The notes: generated by a model from the letters alone, not told the origin. Shown: positions 24,294-34,356, counted from the first letter of the stretch. The stretch: DNA of 46,639 nucleotides from Methanoregula sp. (GCF_003170075.1 NZ_PMZU01000074.1:1-46639), one strand, 5' to 3'. Program-made: numbers and translations.

Positions 24294-24638
24294 TCACTTG
24301 TTGCCGGTCCCGACAATTGCAAGCTGGTACATCCAGTCCATCAGGGGATGGCAGTCCTGCACGATACATTCCAGATCGCAGGCAATGCACGGGATCAGTT
24401 CGTCCCCGGCAAGCAGGTTTTCAGGGTGTACCGGCTGGCGTCTTGCCCGAAGAAGATAGGTCTTGATCCCGTCTTTTTTGAATTCACTCCGATCGATAAG
24501 TCCGCTATCTTCCAGTTTCTTTACGATCCTTGAACATTTCCGGCTGTCCACACCCAGTTCCTTCCAGAGTTCGCACTGGAGGACACCCTCCGGTCTTGAC
24601 TGGATCAGGGTAAATGCTTCGTCTTCAGGTTCAGGCAT
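24294..24638 (-). CDS. Winged-helix regulator with a C-terminal Cys cluster
   Basis: A 114-residue protein. Residues 5-65 form a winged helix (GVLQCELWKELGVDSRKCSRIV and LEDSGLIDR), of MarR or TFIIIC B-block type. The C-terminal part holds C84-x2-C87-x3-C91-x4-C96 (CIACDLECIVQDC), a likely metal or iron-sulfur site. This suggests redox or metal sensing. The ATG at 24638 lies about 26 nt after an AT-rich box (TCTAAAATG), so a leaderless transcript is plausible. The gene lies between the Sm-like gene and the membrane protein gene. Confidence 0.75.
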   Translation of the reverse strand: MPEPEDEAFTLIQSRPEGVLQCELWKELGVDSRKCSRIVKKLEDSGLIDRSEFKKDGIKTYLLRARRQPVHPENLLAGDELIPCIACDLECIVQDCHPLMDWMYQLAIVGTGNK

Positions 24639-24664
24639 CGCAAGTCAAGCCCCCGTTTCGCATT

Positions 24665-24901
24665 TTAGAGAACCGGGGCAATGGTAAGGATATTATTGCC
24701 CCGGATGACGACTGTGCCCAAGCTGCGCCCGCGCACGTTGTTGACATACTCGATCGTCTCGTCCATGTGGATATTCAGATACTCGTCCACCGCGACAAGC
24801 CGGCCCTGCAGTTTGCGCCCCTCGTCTTTGATCTCAACAGTAATCTTGGAATCTACGAGTGAGAACACTTTCTTTATGGGCAAAACAATTCCGTTAACCA
24901 T
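24665..24901 (-). CDS. Archaeal Sm-like (Lsm) RNA-binding protein
   Basis: A 78-residue protein with both Sm motifs: Sm1 (LQGRLVAVDEYLNIHMDE) and Sm2 (VIRGNNILTI). These proteins form hexa- or heptameric rings that bind U-rich RNA and take part in tRNA and small-RNA metabolism. The spacer between motifs is normal. It is the first gene of the minus-strand trio with the Cys-cluster regulator and membrane protein; whether they share a function is unknown. Confidence 0.9.
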   Translation of the reverse strand: MVNGIVLPIKKVFSLVDSKITVEIKDEGRKLQGRLVAVDEYLNIHMDETIEYVNNVRGRSLGTVVIRGNNILTIAPVL

Positions 24902-25033
24902 CTGTCCTGATTAGGGTCGTAAGATAATTAAAGTTTGCTAGAACAGGTGGTGATACGGGAGAAAATGACACCCTGAAAGAGGGGGGCTTGCCGGGATCCC
25001 CTCTCCCATTTTATCAGAGCACCCGGGGCATCT

Positions 25034-25041
25034 AAAAAAAA
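25034..25041 (-). terminator. U-tract terminator after the FBP aldolase/phosphatase gene
   Basis: Eight Ts on the minus strand directly follow the stop codon of the aldolase/phosphatase gene. Archaeal RNA polymerase commonly stops at such U-rich runs without a hairpin. It ends the three-gene FBP cluster. Confidence 0.5.
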
Positions 25042-26139
25042 TCAGTCTCCTATAGATTCCCAGCGCGTTGCCAGTTTCTTTTCAACAGCCGGAAGCGTGG
25101 TGTACTCCATCTCTTCGAGTGAGAGCCGGTGAGGTTCGAAGGGACCCTGTGCACGGATCGTGTCCGCGAGCTCATTGCACCGCGCCCTGACCCGGTCAAA
25201 CCCGGGGTCATCGAACATGTCGGCCGGACCGATCAGGTTCCCATTGTTTATCTGGAAACCGAAGCAGATGACCCGGGGCGGGCCGTCAAACCGGGTGCAG
25301 TTGGCATCGCAGAGGCCGACCGGCATGAACGGGCCGTGGTGCGATCCGCGCATCCAGCCAGCGACGAGCACGGGGATGGTAAACGGCTCGATCACCTCGC
25401 CCATCGAGGGAAAGCCGCTCTGGGCCCGGACAATCATGACCGGGTCGTCCTTTCCCACGTACCGACCGGCCAGCATATTGAGGCGCTGGGTGCTTGTCGA
25501 TGCAGCGATGGTCCCGTCCTTTTTAAACACGTGCTTGATCACGTACCGTGACGGGGCGCCTATGTAGGCGAGCAGGCTGTAACTCTCTTCGGGGCAGGTG
25601 AATTTGATCCTGCGCTTTTTGATGAGATCGTGGACCTCAAAAACAAAACCCTCGTGCAGGGACGGGTCGATGACAAGGCCGGCGGTGTTGAACGGGTCGG
25701 CAAAGATCTTGTACAGGTAGAAGTTCCACGCGCCGGGTTCGGTCTTGTCGGCCATAAAGACCATGACCGGATCGGAACCACGCTCCTCGAATTCCATCTC
25801 GGCAACGCCCGGGCCCATGCCCTTGACATTCCCCGAGAACGCATCGGCGAGCATGTCCTGGCCTGCACCATAGAGCTTGAGGCTTTTTGCGATCTTCGTG
25901 CATTCCATGAAGACTTCCCACGCAAGCTTGTGGACCTTCTCGTTGTCGACCCCGTGGGTGTGGGTCATGATCAGTTCGAGGTCGTCACCGCAGTGGGTGA
26001 CAAAGGAGTCGGTTAAGAGTTTGCCCTTCTCGGCCCTGAGCATCTGTGCCGCTTTTTCAAGCAGCTTGGGGTGGGTGCGGGAGTGGCCGGGAAAACTCCC
26101 TACATCCGCTTTAATGACAGAGATCGTGGTCTTTGGCAT
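25042..26139 (-). CDS. Fructose-1,6-bisphosphate aldolase/phosphatase
   Basis: A 365-residue bifunctional gluconeogenic enzyme typical of archaea. It condenses triose phosphates to fructose bisphosphate and removes a phosphate, giving fructose 6-phosphate. The family signature is near the N-terminus: SVIKADVGSFPGHSRTHP, with metal-binding Asp and His, and CGDDLELIMTHTHG. Further conserved parts are YGAGQDML, KTEPGAWN and the C-terminal GFQINNG. Length is normal. It is third in the cluster after class I FBPase and a class II-type aldolase, 75 nt from the latter, which makes it enzymatically redundant with both. Confidence 0.95.
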   Translation of the reverse strand: MPKTTISVIKADVGSFPGHSRTHPKLLEKAAQMLRAEKGKLLTDSFVTHCGDDLELIMTHTHGVDNEKVHKLAWEVFMECTKIAKSLKLYGAGQDMLADAFSGNVKGMGPGVAEMEFEERGSDPVMVFMADKTEPGAWNFYLYKIFADPFNTAGLVIDPSLHEGFVFEVHDLIKKRRIKFTCPEESYSLLAYIGAPSRYVIKHVFKKDGTIAASTSTQRLNMLAGRYVGKDDPVMIVRAQSGFPSMGEVIEPFTIPVLVAGWMRGSHHGPFMPVGLCDANCTRFDGPPRVICFGFQINNGNLIGPADMFDDPGFDRVRARCNELADTIRAQGPFEPHRLSLEEMEYTTLPAVEKKLATRWESIGD

Positions 26140-26214
26140 AAGCGTTCACAGTATGAGATAGCCCCTACACACTAAAAGATTGTGGAAAAAATGAGATGTT
26201 GGGATATGGGGGGG

Positions 26215-27354
26215 TCAGTGTAAAACTTTCCTGATGACTGACGCCGTGTCGTACGACCCGAACGCCCTGAAAAAGACCAGGCTTTCCGCGTAGGCCATTG
26301 CCTGCATGGCCTTGTTGGTCTCTTCATCGACAGAATAAATTTCTTTATAGAATTCCTTTATGGCGTTCTTGCAGTTGCCGTCAATGATCTGGCGATCTTT
26401 TTTGCCGGGATTTGTGGGCCGGTATTTCTCCAGTGTCCAGTCCATGATATCCTTGTAGAGGACAGGTTCATAGATCTTCAGGGTGCCAAACGCCACGTCC
26501 TGCCAGAAGGTCCCGACATTGCCCTTGATGATGTCGCCTTTGGGGAAGTGCAGGTTGATGAGATCCCGGGGGGTGCCGGTGATGCCGTGCTGGGCGATGC
26601 CGACATGCAGGTTGTTGTCCCGGAGGGCTTTTGCAATTGCCTTTGTCTGGGGGATATCGATGGAGAGCTGTTCGATGACGTTCCCGTTCGCGTCGTATGT
26701 GTGGCCGTGCGAGCTGCCGTTTGCGATGGCAAGCACGTGAGGGTGGACATCGTTTTCGCTGAGGGCTTTGATGAACTCGACGGCCTCCTCCGGCCGGGTC
26801 AGGACAAGACCTTCCGTGTCTTTTCTCCCGATCTCCCCAACTTCCACTTCAAGACCGAATTCCTTCCCGTACATTTTCTGCCGGATATAGCGGGCAAGGT
26901 CCGAGGTGACCCGGATATTCTCCTCCAGCTCTTCCCGGACATTTTTCCCTTCGAAGTTAAAGATGTGCGACGCATCGATGGCAAAAGAGGTGTACCCGGC
27001 TTTTACCTGCGCATCGATCAGCTGCTTTGTCCCCTCGACTTCAGCGGCATCGCCTTTCTTGATTGTGATGTGATCCGCGTGGAGCGCCCAGACGTCACAA
27101 CCGGTCGCCTTTGCCGCTGCATTCATCTTTTCCGAGAATACCTGTGGCGTCATCCCGGTGTATCCCCCTTTGAGATCGGATTCGGACCGGGCAAGTTCCA
27201 TGAAAACCGCAGAATCGGAATCTTTTGCTGCCTTGAAAATTCCCTCGGCGACGGTTGCGATCCGGGTATTTGCCGCCATGATAATGGCTTTCTTACCGGA
27301 AATTCCGTTGAAAATGGTCGAACCGGGGATTGGACCAAAGGTTTGTGCGTTCAT
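26215..27354 (-). CDS. Class II fructose-bisphosphate aldolase-like protein
   Basis: A 379-residue protein of the zinc-dependent class II aldolase family. Zinc ligands are visible in ALHADHI and AQHGITG, and the phosphate loop in NVGTFWQD. The expected substrate is fructose 1,6-bisphosphate or a related ketose bisphosphate such as sedoheptulose or tagatose bisphosphate. The ATG at 27354 is preferred because GTGAGGA sits just before it; a GTG four codons upstream would overlap that site. It lies 22 nt after the FBPase stop. The type is more usual in bacteria, so transfer is possible. Confidence 0.82.
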   Translation of the reverse strand: MNAQTFGPIPGSTIFNGISGKKAIIMAANTRIATVAEGIFKAAKDSDSAVFMELARSESDLKGGYTGMTPQVFSEKMNAAAKATGCDVWALHADHITIKKGDAAEVEGTKQLIDAQVKAGYTSFAIDASHIFNFEGKNVREELEENIRVTSDLARYIRQKMYGKEFGLEVEVGEIGRKDTEGLVLTRPEEAVEFIKALSENDVHPHVLAIANGSSHGHTYDANGNVIEQLSIDIPQTKAIAKALRDNNLHVGIAQHGITGTPRDLINLHFPKGDIIKGNVGTFWQDVAFGTLKIYEPVLYKDIMDWTLEKYRPTNPGKKDRQIIDGNCKNAIKEFYKEIYSVDEETNKAMQAMAYAESLVFFRAFGSYDTASVIRKVLH

Positions 27355-27376
27355 GCTGATCCTCACTTGAGTATAC

Positions 27377-28279
27377 TTATCCTTCCCTCATATATTTTTC
27401 AATCTGGCCAATCTCTTTTTTGCCACCGATGTAGATGGGCGTTACCTGATCGATCGCTTCCGGTGTAATCTCCCGGTAATCGGTTCTCCCGTTGCTGACT
27501 GCCCCGCCTGCTTCGCAGACAATCATACCCATGGGGTTTGCCTCATACAGGATCCGCAGTTTTCCCTTTTCCTTTCCCTTGTATCCCGGATAGGTGAACA
27601 CCCCACCCTTGTGGAGGATCTGGTGGACGTCTGCGACAAAACAGCCGCTGAACCTGAGCTTGTAGCCGGCGTTTTCAAGATCGTTGATCCACCGGGCGTG
27701 AGCCGGGAGCCAGTCCCTGCGCAGCGCCCCGGGCGCGTAAATCTTCCCGTCCGGGATCCGGATATCTTTCCCGCGCAGCACAAATTCGCCGGACTCATCT
27801 CTCACAAATTCATGGACGCCGTGTCCGGTGGTAATGGTCAGGAGAGTGAGGGGCCCGTACAGCATATACAGGGCGGCGATCATGGCCGAGCCTTTTGTAA
27901 GGACATGGCCGGGATAAATGCCGATGATGGAGCCAACGCAGAGGTTCACATCAAGGAGCGAGGAGCCGTCAAGGGGATCGATAACGACGCCGAAATTATT
28001 CTTTGCGTTGTTGACCTCAATGATCGTATCCTGCTCTTCGGTTGCGATGTACCGGACAAGGCGGGATTTCTTGAGACTTTGGACAAACACGTCATCGGCA
28101 TACTTGTCAAGGGGCTTCTGGTCTTCGCCAAACATGTTCCGGGTACCGCAGGCCGAGATATTCATGCAGGTCGTAAGGAAGCCTTTTTTTACCGGATCTG
28201 CCTGTTCGCTTAAAAACAGGATGAGTTCAGCGAGGGTTTTTTCCGTTCCGGATTGTGTAAGGAAATCTTTGAGAATCAT
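27377..28279 (-). CDS. fbp: Fructose-1,6-bisphosphatase, class I
   Basis: A 300-residue phosphatase. The metal site signature VIDPLDGSS is clear, with Glu residues in TEEQD, and substrate-binding [11 protein letters not shown] and the C-terminal [12 protein letters not shown]. Class I FBPase is widespread in bacteria and eukaryotes and patchy in archaea. The ATG at 28279 follows GGTGG with a 4-nt gap; the GTG three codons earlier lies inside that site. It is first in the cluster and has a leader hairpin (28324-28343). Confidence 0.92.
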   Translation of the reverse strand: MILKDFLTQSGTEKTLAELILFLSEQADPVKKGFLTTCMNISACGTRNMFGEDQKPLDKYADDVFVQSLKKSRLVRYIATEEQDTIIEVNNAKNNFGVVIDPLDGSSLLDVNLCVGSIIGIYPGHVLTKGSAMIAALYMLYGPLTLLTITTGHGVHEFVRDESGEFVLRGKDIRIPDGKIYAPGALRRDWLPAHARWINDLENAGYKLRFSGCFVADVHQILHKGGVFTYPGYKGKEKGKLRILYEANPMGMIVCEAGGAVSNGRTDYREITPEAIDQVTPIYIGGKKEIGQIEKYMREG

Positions 28280-28323
28280 AACTACCACCGGATCCCGCCA
28301 CTATGGGCGTTTCTCCCCGAATT

Positions 28324-28343
28324 ACCCGGACCGGTGTCCGGGT
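28324..28343 (-). promoter_or_regulatory. Perfect hairpin in the leader of the FBP cluster
   Basis: ACCCGGAC and GTCCGGGT pair over 8 bp with a four-base loop. The hairpin lies 45 nt upstream of the fbp ATG and just downstream of a TATA-like AT run (28372-28388), hence probably near the 5' end of the message. It may be a regulatory or stabilising structure, or an operator. Confidence 0.4.
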
Positions 28344-28468
28344 CTGTGGGTAGTCGTTTGACCCGGAGGTTTATCAGGATTATTATTAGTTTGATCCGTG
28401 GATTTCCTGTGCAAACCCCAACAAAATTATTCCTGACCCAAGGAAGAGTGCAAAACGTGTTAAAAAAG

Positions 28469-28930
28469 TTAACTGGTCTTTTCCGGCTCTGAGGTTATGC
28501 CGGTATCCACCGTTTCCGGCAGGGCTTTAAACGTTACCTCAAGCACGCCATGTCTGAGGGCATGCTTCATGGTTACCGGGTCAACGGGCGGCAGGGCTGC
28601 GGTGGTATGATAGGAGCGCAGGCTGCTGCTGCTCTCGATGACCAGTGTCTCGCCGTCGAGATTAAGGTTCAGGTTCTCCTCACTTACCCCCGGGAGGCTT
28701 GTGACCACGCAAACCTCGTCGCCGATCCGGTACACCTCGGGTGCCGGTTCATCGGCCCCGTCGGTCGGCGCTGATCCGGACGTCCCGGGCGCTACCGGCA
28801 CGCCATCGATGACGATGCGGTAACCGATTATATGCGGCTGGATTGAGGGAGAATTCTCCCCCATTTCAGCAATCAGCCGGTCCATCATTCCGTTTATCGC
28901 ATTGAAAAGATCCTTGTTGTCGATGCTCAT
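28469..28930 (-). CDS. Hsp20/alpha-crystallin-like small heat-shock protein
   Basis: A 153-residue protein. Its C-terminal half resembles the alpha-crystallin domain: YRIGDEVCVVTSLPGVSEENLNLNLDGETLVIES, then HALRHGVLEVTF. The N-terminal part is short and includes an acidic linker. The IxI tail motif is not evident. Hsp20 proteins hold unfolded proteins for ATP-dependent chaperones. It lies 87 nt downstream of clpB on the same strand and probably belongs to the same heat-shock unit. Confidence 0.75.
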   Translation of the reverse strand: MSIDNKDLFNAINGMMDRLIAEMGENSPSIQPHIIGYRIVIDGVPVAPGTSGSAPTDGADEPAPEVYRIGDEVCVVTSLPGVSEENLNLNLDGETLVIESSSSLRSYHTTAALPPVDPVTMKHALRHGVLEVTFKALPETVDTGITSEPEKTS

Positions 28931-29017
28931 TACAGGTTCTTCCGTTAGTTTTCTTCTTTGATATGCTTGTCCAGTGCTTCTGTTTTTTTTTACTGCTTCG
29001 GCTTGCAGGTTTTAAGA

Positions 29018-31609
29018 TCAGGTGTTCCTGAATATCAGTTTTCCTTCTTTCTCATCAACCACGATCTCCTTATCTTTATGTACTGTTCCTTCGAGGATCA
29101 TTTTCGATAATTCATTCAGCAGGTTTTTCTGGATCACACGTTTGATCGGCCGTGCACCGAATTGCGGGTCAAAGCCCTGGGTAGCGATGAACTGGATGGC
29201 TTTCTTTGTTGCCCTGAGCCTGATATCGCTCTTCCCAAGCATTTTCTGGACGTTTCCCAGCTGGAGCTCGACAACCGTCTGGATCTCATCCTTTGTAAGC
29301 GGTTTGAACATGATGACTTCATCGATCCGGTTGAGGAATTCGGGACGGATGGTCTTTTTGAGCAGATCGAACACCTCTTGTCGGGTACGTTCGAATACCT
29401 CGTCCCGGTTTTTGTCAGTGACATTTTCCATGTTTTCCTGAATGAGGTGCGACCCGATGTTCGATGTCATGATGATGATGGTATTCTTGAAATCCACCGT
29501 GCGGCCCTTGTTGTCGGTCAGGCGTCCGTCGTCAAGGACCTGCAGCAGGATGTTGAACACATCCGGGTGGGCTTTTTCGATCTCATCCAGCAGTACCACG
29601 GAATAGGGCTTTCTCCGGACCGCTTCGGTCAGCTGCCCGCTCTCTTCGTACCCCACATAGCCCGGCGGTGCGCCGATCAGCCGTGACACGGTATGCCGTT
29701 CCTGGTATTCCGACATATCGATCCGCACCATGCTGTTCTCGTTGTTGAACAGGAATTCTGCGAGCGCCTTTGCCAGTTCTGTCTTCCCGACACCGGTCGT
29801 CCCGAGGAAGATGAAAGAACCGATTGGACGTTTTGGGTCCTGCAACCCGGCACGATTCCGGCGGATTGCATCGGACACTGCCCCAATGGCTTCATCCTGG
29901 CCTACGACACGCTTGTGGAGTTCGGCCTCGAGGTTCAGCAGTTTTTGTTTTTCACTCTGCAGCATCCTGCTCACGGGGATCCCGGTCCAGCGTGAGACCA
30001 CTTCGGCAATTTCCTCTGCATCTACCTCTTCGTTCACCAGCGCGGAATCCTTTTGCAGCCCGGTCAGTTTTTCCTTCAGATCCTCCATGACCTTTTCGTT
30101 CTCCGGGATACGACCGTAGCGGATCTCTGCCACCTTGCCGAGATCGCCGTTGCGTTCGGCAACTTCGGCCTTATATTTCAGGTTCTCGCTCTCATCCTTA
30201 CGCGCCTGTATCTGGTCTGCAAGTTCTTTTTCCGATTGCCACTTCGCCTCCAGCCGGTTTCGTTCCTCGGTCAGGTTCCCGATCTCTTCATTTAATACCT
30301 TCAGCTTTTCTTTATCCTTCTCACGTTTGATGGCTTCCCGTTCAATTTCCAGCTGGCGGATCCTGCGCTCAATCGTTTCCAGTTCTTCCGGTTTCGAGTT
30401 TCTCTCGAGGCGGAGTTTTGCAGCAGCCTCATCGATCAGGTCGATCGCTTTGTCGGGAAGGAACCGGTCGGAGATATAGCGTTGCGAAAGTTCAACGGCG
30501 GCAATGATCGCCTCATCCTTGATTCGTACATGGTGATGGGTTTCGTATTTCCCTTTAATCCCACGAAGGATTGAGATAGCATCCAGTGTATCCGGCTCAT
30601 TCACCATCACCGGCTGGAAACGCCGCTCGAGCGCTTTGTCCTTTTCGAAATATTTCTGGTATTCTTTTAAGGTCGTTGCGCCAATGACATGCAGTTCTCC
30701 CCGTGAAAGCGCGGGTTTCAGGATATTGGCGGCGTCCATTGCGCCCTCGCCACCTCCGGCCCCGACCAGGGTATGAATCTCGTCAATGAAAAGGAGGATC
30801 TCCCCTTCAGCGGATATCACTTCCTTGATCACGCTTTTCAACCGTTCTTCAAATTCTCCCTTGAACTTGGCCCCGGCGATCAGGGCTCCCATGTCGAGGG
30901 CATAAATCTGCTTGGTTTTCAGGTTCTCCGGTACATCCCCGTCAATGATCCGGTGGGCAAGACCTTCGGCAATGGCTGTTTTTCCCACACCCGGTTCCCC
31001 GATGAGGATCGGGTTGTTCTTCGTTCTCCGTGAAAGGATCTGCAGCACCCTGCGGATCTCTTCGTCACGACCGATGACCGGATCGAGTTTCCCGTTCCGG
31101 GCAAGATCGTTAAGGTTGCGGGCATATTTTTCCAGGGCATTATAGGTTGCTTCAGCATCCTGGCTCTGCACGGGTGAACCCTTCCGCAGCTGGATGATGG
31201 CTTCACGCAGGGCCTTTTCCGTAACCCCGTTCTCCTTCAGGAGCCGCGACGTGCTGTCATTCACGGAATAAATTGCAAGGAGAATCTGTTCAAGAGAGAC
31301 AAATTCATCCTTGAACTCCTGGGAAAGGGCAGTGGCTTTCTGCATGGCCTTTAGGGCATCTCTGGAGTAAACCTGCTCTCCGCCACTGACTGTGGGATAT
31401 GCGTCAATGATGCGGTCGAGCGCCGGGATGAAGACATCGAGGTTCACCTGCAGCTTTTTGAGGAGATACGGGATGACGTTCTTATCAACCATCAACATCC
31501 CTTTCATGATATGGGAAGTCTCAACAGCCGGGTTCTCTTTTGCCGTTGCTATTTCCTCGGCTTTCTGGATGGCTTCCTGTGATTTGATGGTGAAATTATT
31601 GAAGTTCAT
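29018..31609 (-). CDS. clpB: ClpB disaggregase
   Basis: An 863-residue Hsp100 chaperone that rescues aggregated proteins. It has the N-terminal Clp repeats, a first AAA+ domain with Walker A GEPGVGKT (204-211), a full coiled-coil middle domain (rich in Glu, Lys and Arg, about 400-530) and a second AAA+ domain with GTTGVGKT near residue 605. There is no ClpP-binding loop. The gene is rare and patchy in archaea; its AT-richer codons, unlike most neighbours, point to bacterial origin. The ATG at 31609 overlaps the stop of a small upstream frame by ATGA. Confidence 0.95.
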   Translation of the reverse strand: MNFNNFTIKSQEAIQKAEEIATAKENPAVETSHIMKGMLMVDKNVIPYLLKKLQVNLDVFIPALDRIIDAYPTVSGGEQVYSRDALKAMQKATALSQEFKDEFVSLEQILLAIYSVNDSTSRLLKENGVTEKALREAIIQLRKGSPVQSQDAEATYNALEKYARNLNDLARNGKLDPVIGRDEEIRRVLQILSRRTKNNPILIGEPGVGKTAIAEGLAHRIIDGDVPENLKTKQIYALDMGALIAGAKFKGEFEERLKSVIKEVISAEGEILLFIDEIHTLVGAGGGEGAMDAANILKPALSRGELHVIGATTLKEYQKYFEKDKALERRFQPVMVNEPDTLDAISILRGIKGKYETHHHVRIKDEAIIAAVELSQRYISDRFLPDKAIDLIDEAAAKLRLERNSKPEELETIERRIRQLEIEREAIKREKDKEKLKVLNEEIGNLTEERNRLEAKWQSEKELADQIQARKDESENLKYKAEVAERNGDLGKVAEIRYGRIPENEKVMEDLKEKLTGLQKDSALVNEEVDAEEIAEVVSRWTGIPVSRMLQSEKQKLLNLEAELHKRVVGQDEAIGAVSDAIRRNRAGLQDPKRPIGSFIFLGTTGVGKTELAKALAEFLFNNENSMVRIDMSEYQERHTVSRLIGAPPGYVGYEESGQLTEAVRRKPYSVVLLDEIEKAHPDVFNILLQVLDDGRLTDNKGRTVDFKNTIIIMTSNIGSHLIQENMENVTDKNRDEVFERTRQEVFDLLKKTIRPEFLNRIDEVIMFKPLTKDEIQTVVELQLGNVQKMLGKSDIRLRATKKAIQFIATQGFDPQFGARPIKRVIQKNLLNELSKMILEGTVHKDKEIVVDEKEGKLIFRNT

Positions 31610-31686
31610 GATAACCGGCGCTCCTTACAGGTGGTTCCTGATTCAGCATTCCGTACAGTCAGTTTTACGCCGTTGGAATCTGTCAT
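31606..31686 (-). CDS. Putative 26-codon minicistron coupled to clpB
   Basis: A short frame (MTDSNGVKLT to KERRLS) begins behind a perfect AGGAGG at 31696-31701. An in-frame ATG two codons earlier (31692) is also possible. Its stop codon overlaps the clpB start by ATGA. The clpB ATG itself has only a weak site (AAGGAG at a distance), so ribosomes may reach clpB by re-initiation. I do not recognise the peptide. A coupling device or leader peptide seems more likely than an enzyme. Confidence 0.5.
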   Translation of the reverse strand: MTDSNGVKLTVRNAESGTTCKERRLS

Positions 31687-31721
31687 AATCATAATCCTCC
31701 TTTCGGATGGTTTACCAATGG

Positions 31722-31745
31722 TTAGTATAAAATAGTATATAAAGT
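31722..31745 (-). promoter_or_regulatory. Promoter region of the clpB unit with direct repeat
   Basis: The stretch holds two TATA-like boxes. The unit TAGTATA occurs twice, separated by AAA (plus strand). The spacing to the minicistron start is about 30-55 nt. A heat-shock repressor could bind such repeats. No site for a known archaeal regulator is claimed. Confidence 0.4.
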
Positions 31746-31797
31746 TATTTCATCCTGTCACGATTGGCGGCAGATAGACTGCCCGGCACATTCCCGT

Positions 31798-34221
31798 TCA
31801 GGCTGCCGGGTTCTTCCGGACAAATATCTCAAGCGCCTGCCTGAGCTCATCGGTGCGTTCCTGGATCGCGTCGAAGGATTTTCTCTGCCAGTAGACGAGG
31901 TCCCTGAGCTCGTCGGCCTGCCGGACAATCTCATCGCCGAGTGCATGTTTTCCTTTCAGGTACTCGATCTGGTTGACGAGGTTGACGGCCTGGTACAGGA
32001 GGTCGCGCTTCCCTTTCGCGTAGAGAAGATCCCAAGACTTCTGCTCGAACCGCTCGAAGTCAGTGCCGTCGAGCGTGCCTTTGATATTCTCAAGCGCGGT
32101 GTCGAAATGCTGTCGCGTAATTTTAATGACATATTCCGGCGTTTTCTCATCTTCTCTGGAGATAGCGTCCCGGGTCAGTTCGTCAATCACGAGCGCCTTT
32201 ACCTCGCGCACCAGCGCCTCCAGATCGGCCCCGACAAAGAACCGGGTCTTTGCGGCCAGTTCATCGATGTTTACATCAGGATCGAGAACCTCTTCCAGAT
32301 CCTTGAGGTACGTTGCAAGGATCGCTTTTCGTGCCGCTTCATCGGGTGGGGGAATGTACAGGTGTTTTTCAAGCCGGCCCGGGCGCAGGAGGGCAGGATC
32401 GAGCAAGTCAGGACGGTTGGTCGCGCCGATGATAAACACCTCTTTTAATTCCTCGACACCATCGAGTTCGGTCAGGAACTGACTTAAGACACTCTCCGTG
32501 ACATGCGTGGAATCGTTGACCGTACCCCTTTTAGGGAACAGCGCGTCTATCTCGTCAAAGAAGATGATGCAGGGCGCGGACTGTCGCGCCTTTCGGAACG
32601 CTTCCCGCACATGCTTTTCAGAATCGCCCACCCCTTTTGAGAGCAGTTCGGGCCCTTTTACCGAGATAAAGTTGAGCTGGCGCTTGCTCGCGATGCCTTT
32701 TGCAAGCAGGGTTTTTCCAGTCCCCGGCGGGCCGAAAAGCAGGATGCCTTTTGGCGGTTTGTAGTTTAATTTTTCGAAGATTTGGGGATAATGCAACCGG
32801 CCTTCGATTATTTTGATGAGGGTGCCCTTGATCTCGTCAAGACCTGCGATATTTTCCCACGAGACATCAGGAACTTCGATGAGGACTTCCCGCAAAGCAC
32901 TGGGCTGGACAATTTTTCGTGCGGCGTCAAAGTCACTTTTCGTGAGCTTGAGCTGGTCGATGACCTCGTTTGGGATCTCCTTGTCGATATCGATAAGGGG
33001 GATAATCTTCCGGATCGCGTTCATCGCCGCTTCTTTCACGAGAAGCGCAATATCCGCGCCAACGAACCCGAAAGTTGTTTCGGCAAAGGCAGCGATATCG
33101 ACATCCTTTGCAAGGGGGACACCCCGGGTATGCACCTGGAAGATCTCGAGCCGGCCCTTCTTGTCCGGGATACCGATCTCGATCTCCCGGTCGAACCGCC
33201 CGCCCCGACGCAGCGCCGGATCGATGGAATTCGGGAGGTTTGTCGCAGCAATCACGATGACCTGCCCCCGCCCGGCAAGACCGTCCATCAGCGCGAGCAG
33301 CTGCGCAACGATGCGGCGTTCTACCTCGCCCTGCACATCCTCACGTTTCGGGGCGATCGCATCGATCTCGTCGATGAAGATAATGGATGGTGCATTCTCC
33401 TCCGCATCGTGGAACTTGTCGCGCAGGGCCTTCTCGCTGTCCCCGTAGAACTTGCTCATGATCTCGGGACCGGAAAGAGAAATGAAGTGGGCATCGACCT
33501 CGTTTGCGACCGCTTTTGCGATCAGGGTCTTACCGGTGCCCGGGGGACCGTAGAACAGGACACCCTTGGGGGGTTTGATCCCCAGTTTTTCAAAGATCTC
33601 CGGGTGGCGCAGCGGGAGCTCGATCATTTCCCGGACGAGCTGGAGCTCGCGTTCGAGCCCACCGATATCCTCGTACTGGATATTGGAAATCTCCCGTTTG
33701 CCCTCTTCGGGATTGAAGGGTTCCTCTTTGAGTTCGATCTCCGTATCATCGGAGACGATAGCAATGGCCCTCGGGGAAACCCTTACGATGACAAACGTGA
33801 CAGAGTTGCCGATGATATCGATGCGCAACATCTGCCCTTCTACGACCGACCGACCGCGCAGGACCCTCGATAGGTACTGCTCCCCCCCTACAAGGCGGGT
33901 CTGCTGGGCCGACTGGATCACCACCTTTGTGGCGTACACAGCTTCCGATTTGCGGATTTTCACCTTTTCATCAATACCAGCATTCGCATTCGCCCGGATA
34001 CTCCCATCTATGCGCAGGATGGCAAAACCGATATCCTCGGCAAAACCCGGCCAGACAATCGCAGCCGCATTCCGCTTTCCCATAATTTCTATAACATCGC
34101 CGGACACAAGCCCGAGTTTCTTCATTACATCAACGCTGAGCCGTGCAATCCCGCGGCTTGCGTCGTTGTGCGCCGCCTCTTTGACCGTTACCTCGAAGAA
34201 ATCCGTATCTGTATCTGACAT
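31798..34221 (-). CDS. CDC48/VAT-type AAA+ ATPase
   Basis: An 807-residue double AAA+ unfoldase. The N-domain (1 to about 180, [20 protein letters not shown] at its start) binds substrates or adaptors. The first AAA domain has Walker A GPPGTGKT (225-232), and the second has the same motif near residue 500, both with DEID Walker B. A helical tail of about 75 residues ends the protein, without the HbYX proteasome-docking end. The ATG at 34221 is close behind an AT-rich box (TTAAAAATAT), so the message may have little leader. It lies next to clpB and hsp20, forming a protein quality-control group. Confidence 0.95.
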   Translation of the reverse strand: MSDTDTDFFEVTVKEAAHNDASRGIARLSVDVMKKLGLVSGDVIEIMGKRNAAAIVWPGFAEDIGFAILRIDGSIRANANAGIDEKVKIRKSEAVYATKVVIQSAQQTRLVGGEQYLSRVLRGRSVVEGQMLRIDIIGNSVTFVIVRVSPRAIAIVSDDTEIELKEEPFNPEEGKREISNIQYEDIGGLERELQLVREMIELPLRHPEIFEKLGIKPPKGVLFYGPPGTGKTLIAKAVANEVDAHFISLSGPEIMSKFYGDSEKALRDKFHDAEENAPSIIFIDEIDAIAPKREDVQGEVERRIVAQLLALMDGLAGRGQVIVIAATNLPNSIDPALRRGGRFDREIEIGIPDKKGRLEIFQVHTRGVPLAKDVDIAAFAETTFGFVGADIALLVKEAAMNAIRKIIPLIDIDKEIPNEVIDQLKLTKSDFDAARKIVQPSALREVLIEVPDVSWENIAGLDEIKGTLIKIIEGRLHYPQIFEKLNYKPPKGILLFGPPGTGKTLLAKGIASKRQLNFISVKGPELLSKGVGDSEKHVREAFRKARQSAPCIIFFDEIDALFPKRGTVNDSTHVTESVLSQFLTELDGVEELKEVFIIGATNRPDLLDPALLRPGRLEKHLYIPPPDEAARKAILATYLKDLEEVLDPDVNIDELAAKTRFFVGADLEALVREVKALVIDELTRDAISREDEKTPEYVIKITRQHFDTALENIKGTLDGTDFERFEQKSWDLLYAKGKRDLLYQAVNLVNQIEYLKGKHALGDEIVRQADELRDLVYWQRKSFDAIQERTDELRQALEIFVRKNPAA

Positions 34222-34265
34222 CGGAGACCCGTGATATTTTTAATCCTTTGATTTGCTGTGGCGAC

Positions 34266-34315
34266 CTATAAAAACACCAGTCAGGGCAGCGGAGTGCCAT
34301 GATACCTGCGTGCCC
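34266..34315 (+). promoter_or_regulatory. thiC upstream region: TATA box and bulged hairpin
   Basis: CTATAAAAA (34266-34274) is a good TATA match. Just downstream, GGGCAGCGG (34284-34292) pairs with CTGCGTGCCC (34306-34315) with one bulged base. Thiamine genes are often controlled by a TPP riboswitch, but the conserved TPP-aptamer core is not present. The structure is visible; its role is inferred. Confidence 0.35.
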
Positions 34316-34356
34316 CTTTCACCACAACCACGGCTTATTTTCCTAAAATCAATTTT

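Noticed and set aside
32782-33873. 363-residue plus-strand frame opposite cdc48
   Set aside because: It is a shadow of the AAA ATPase codon pattern and has no independent domain.
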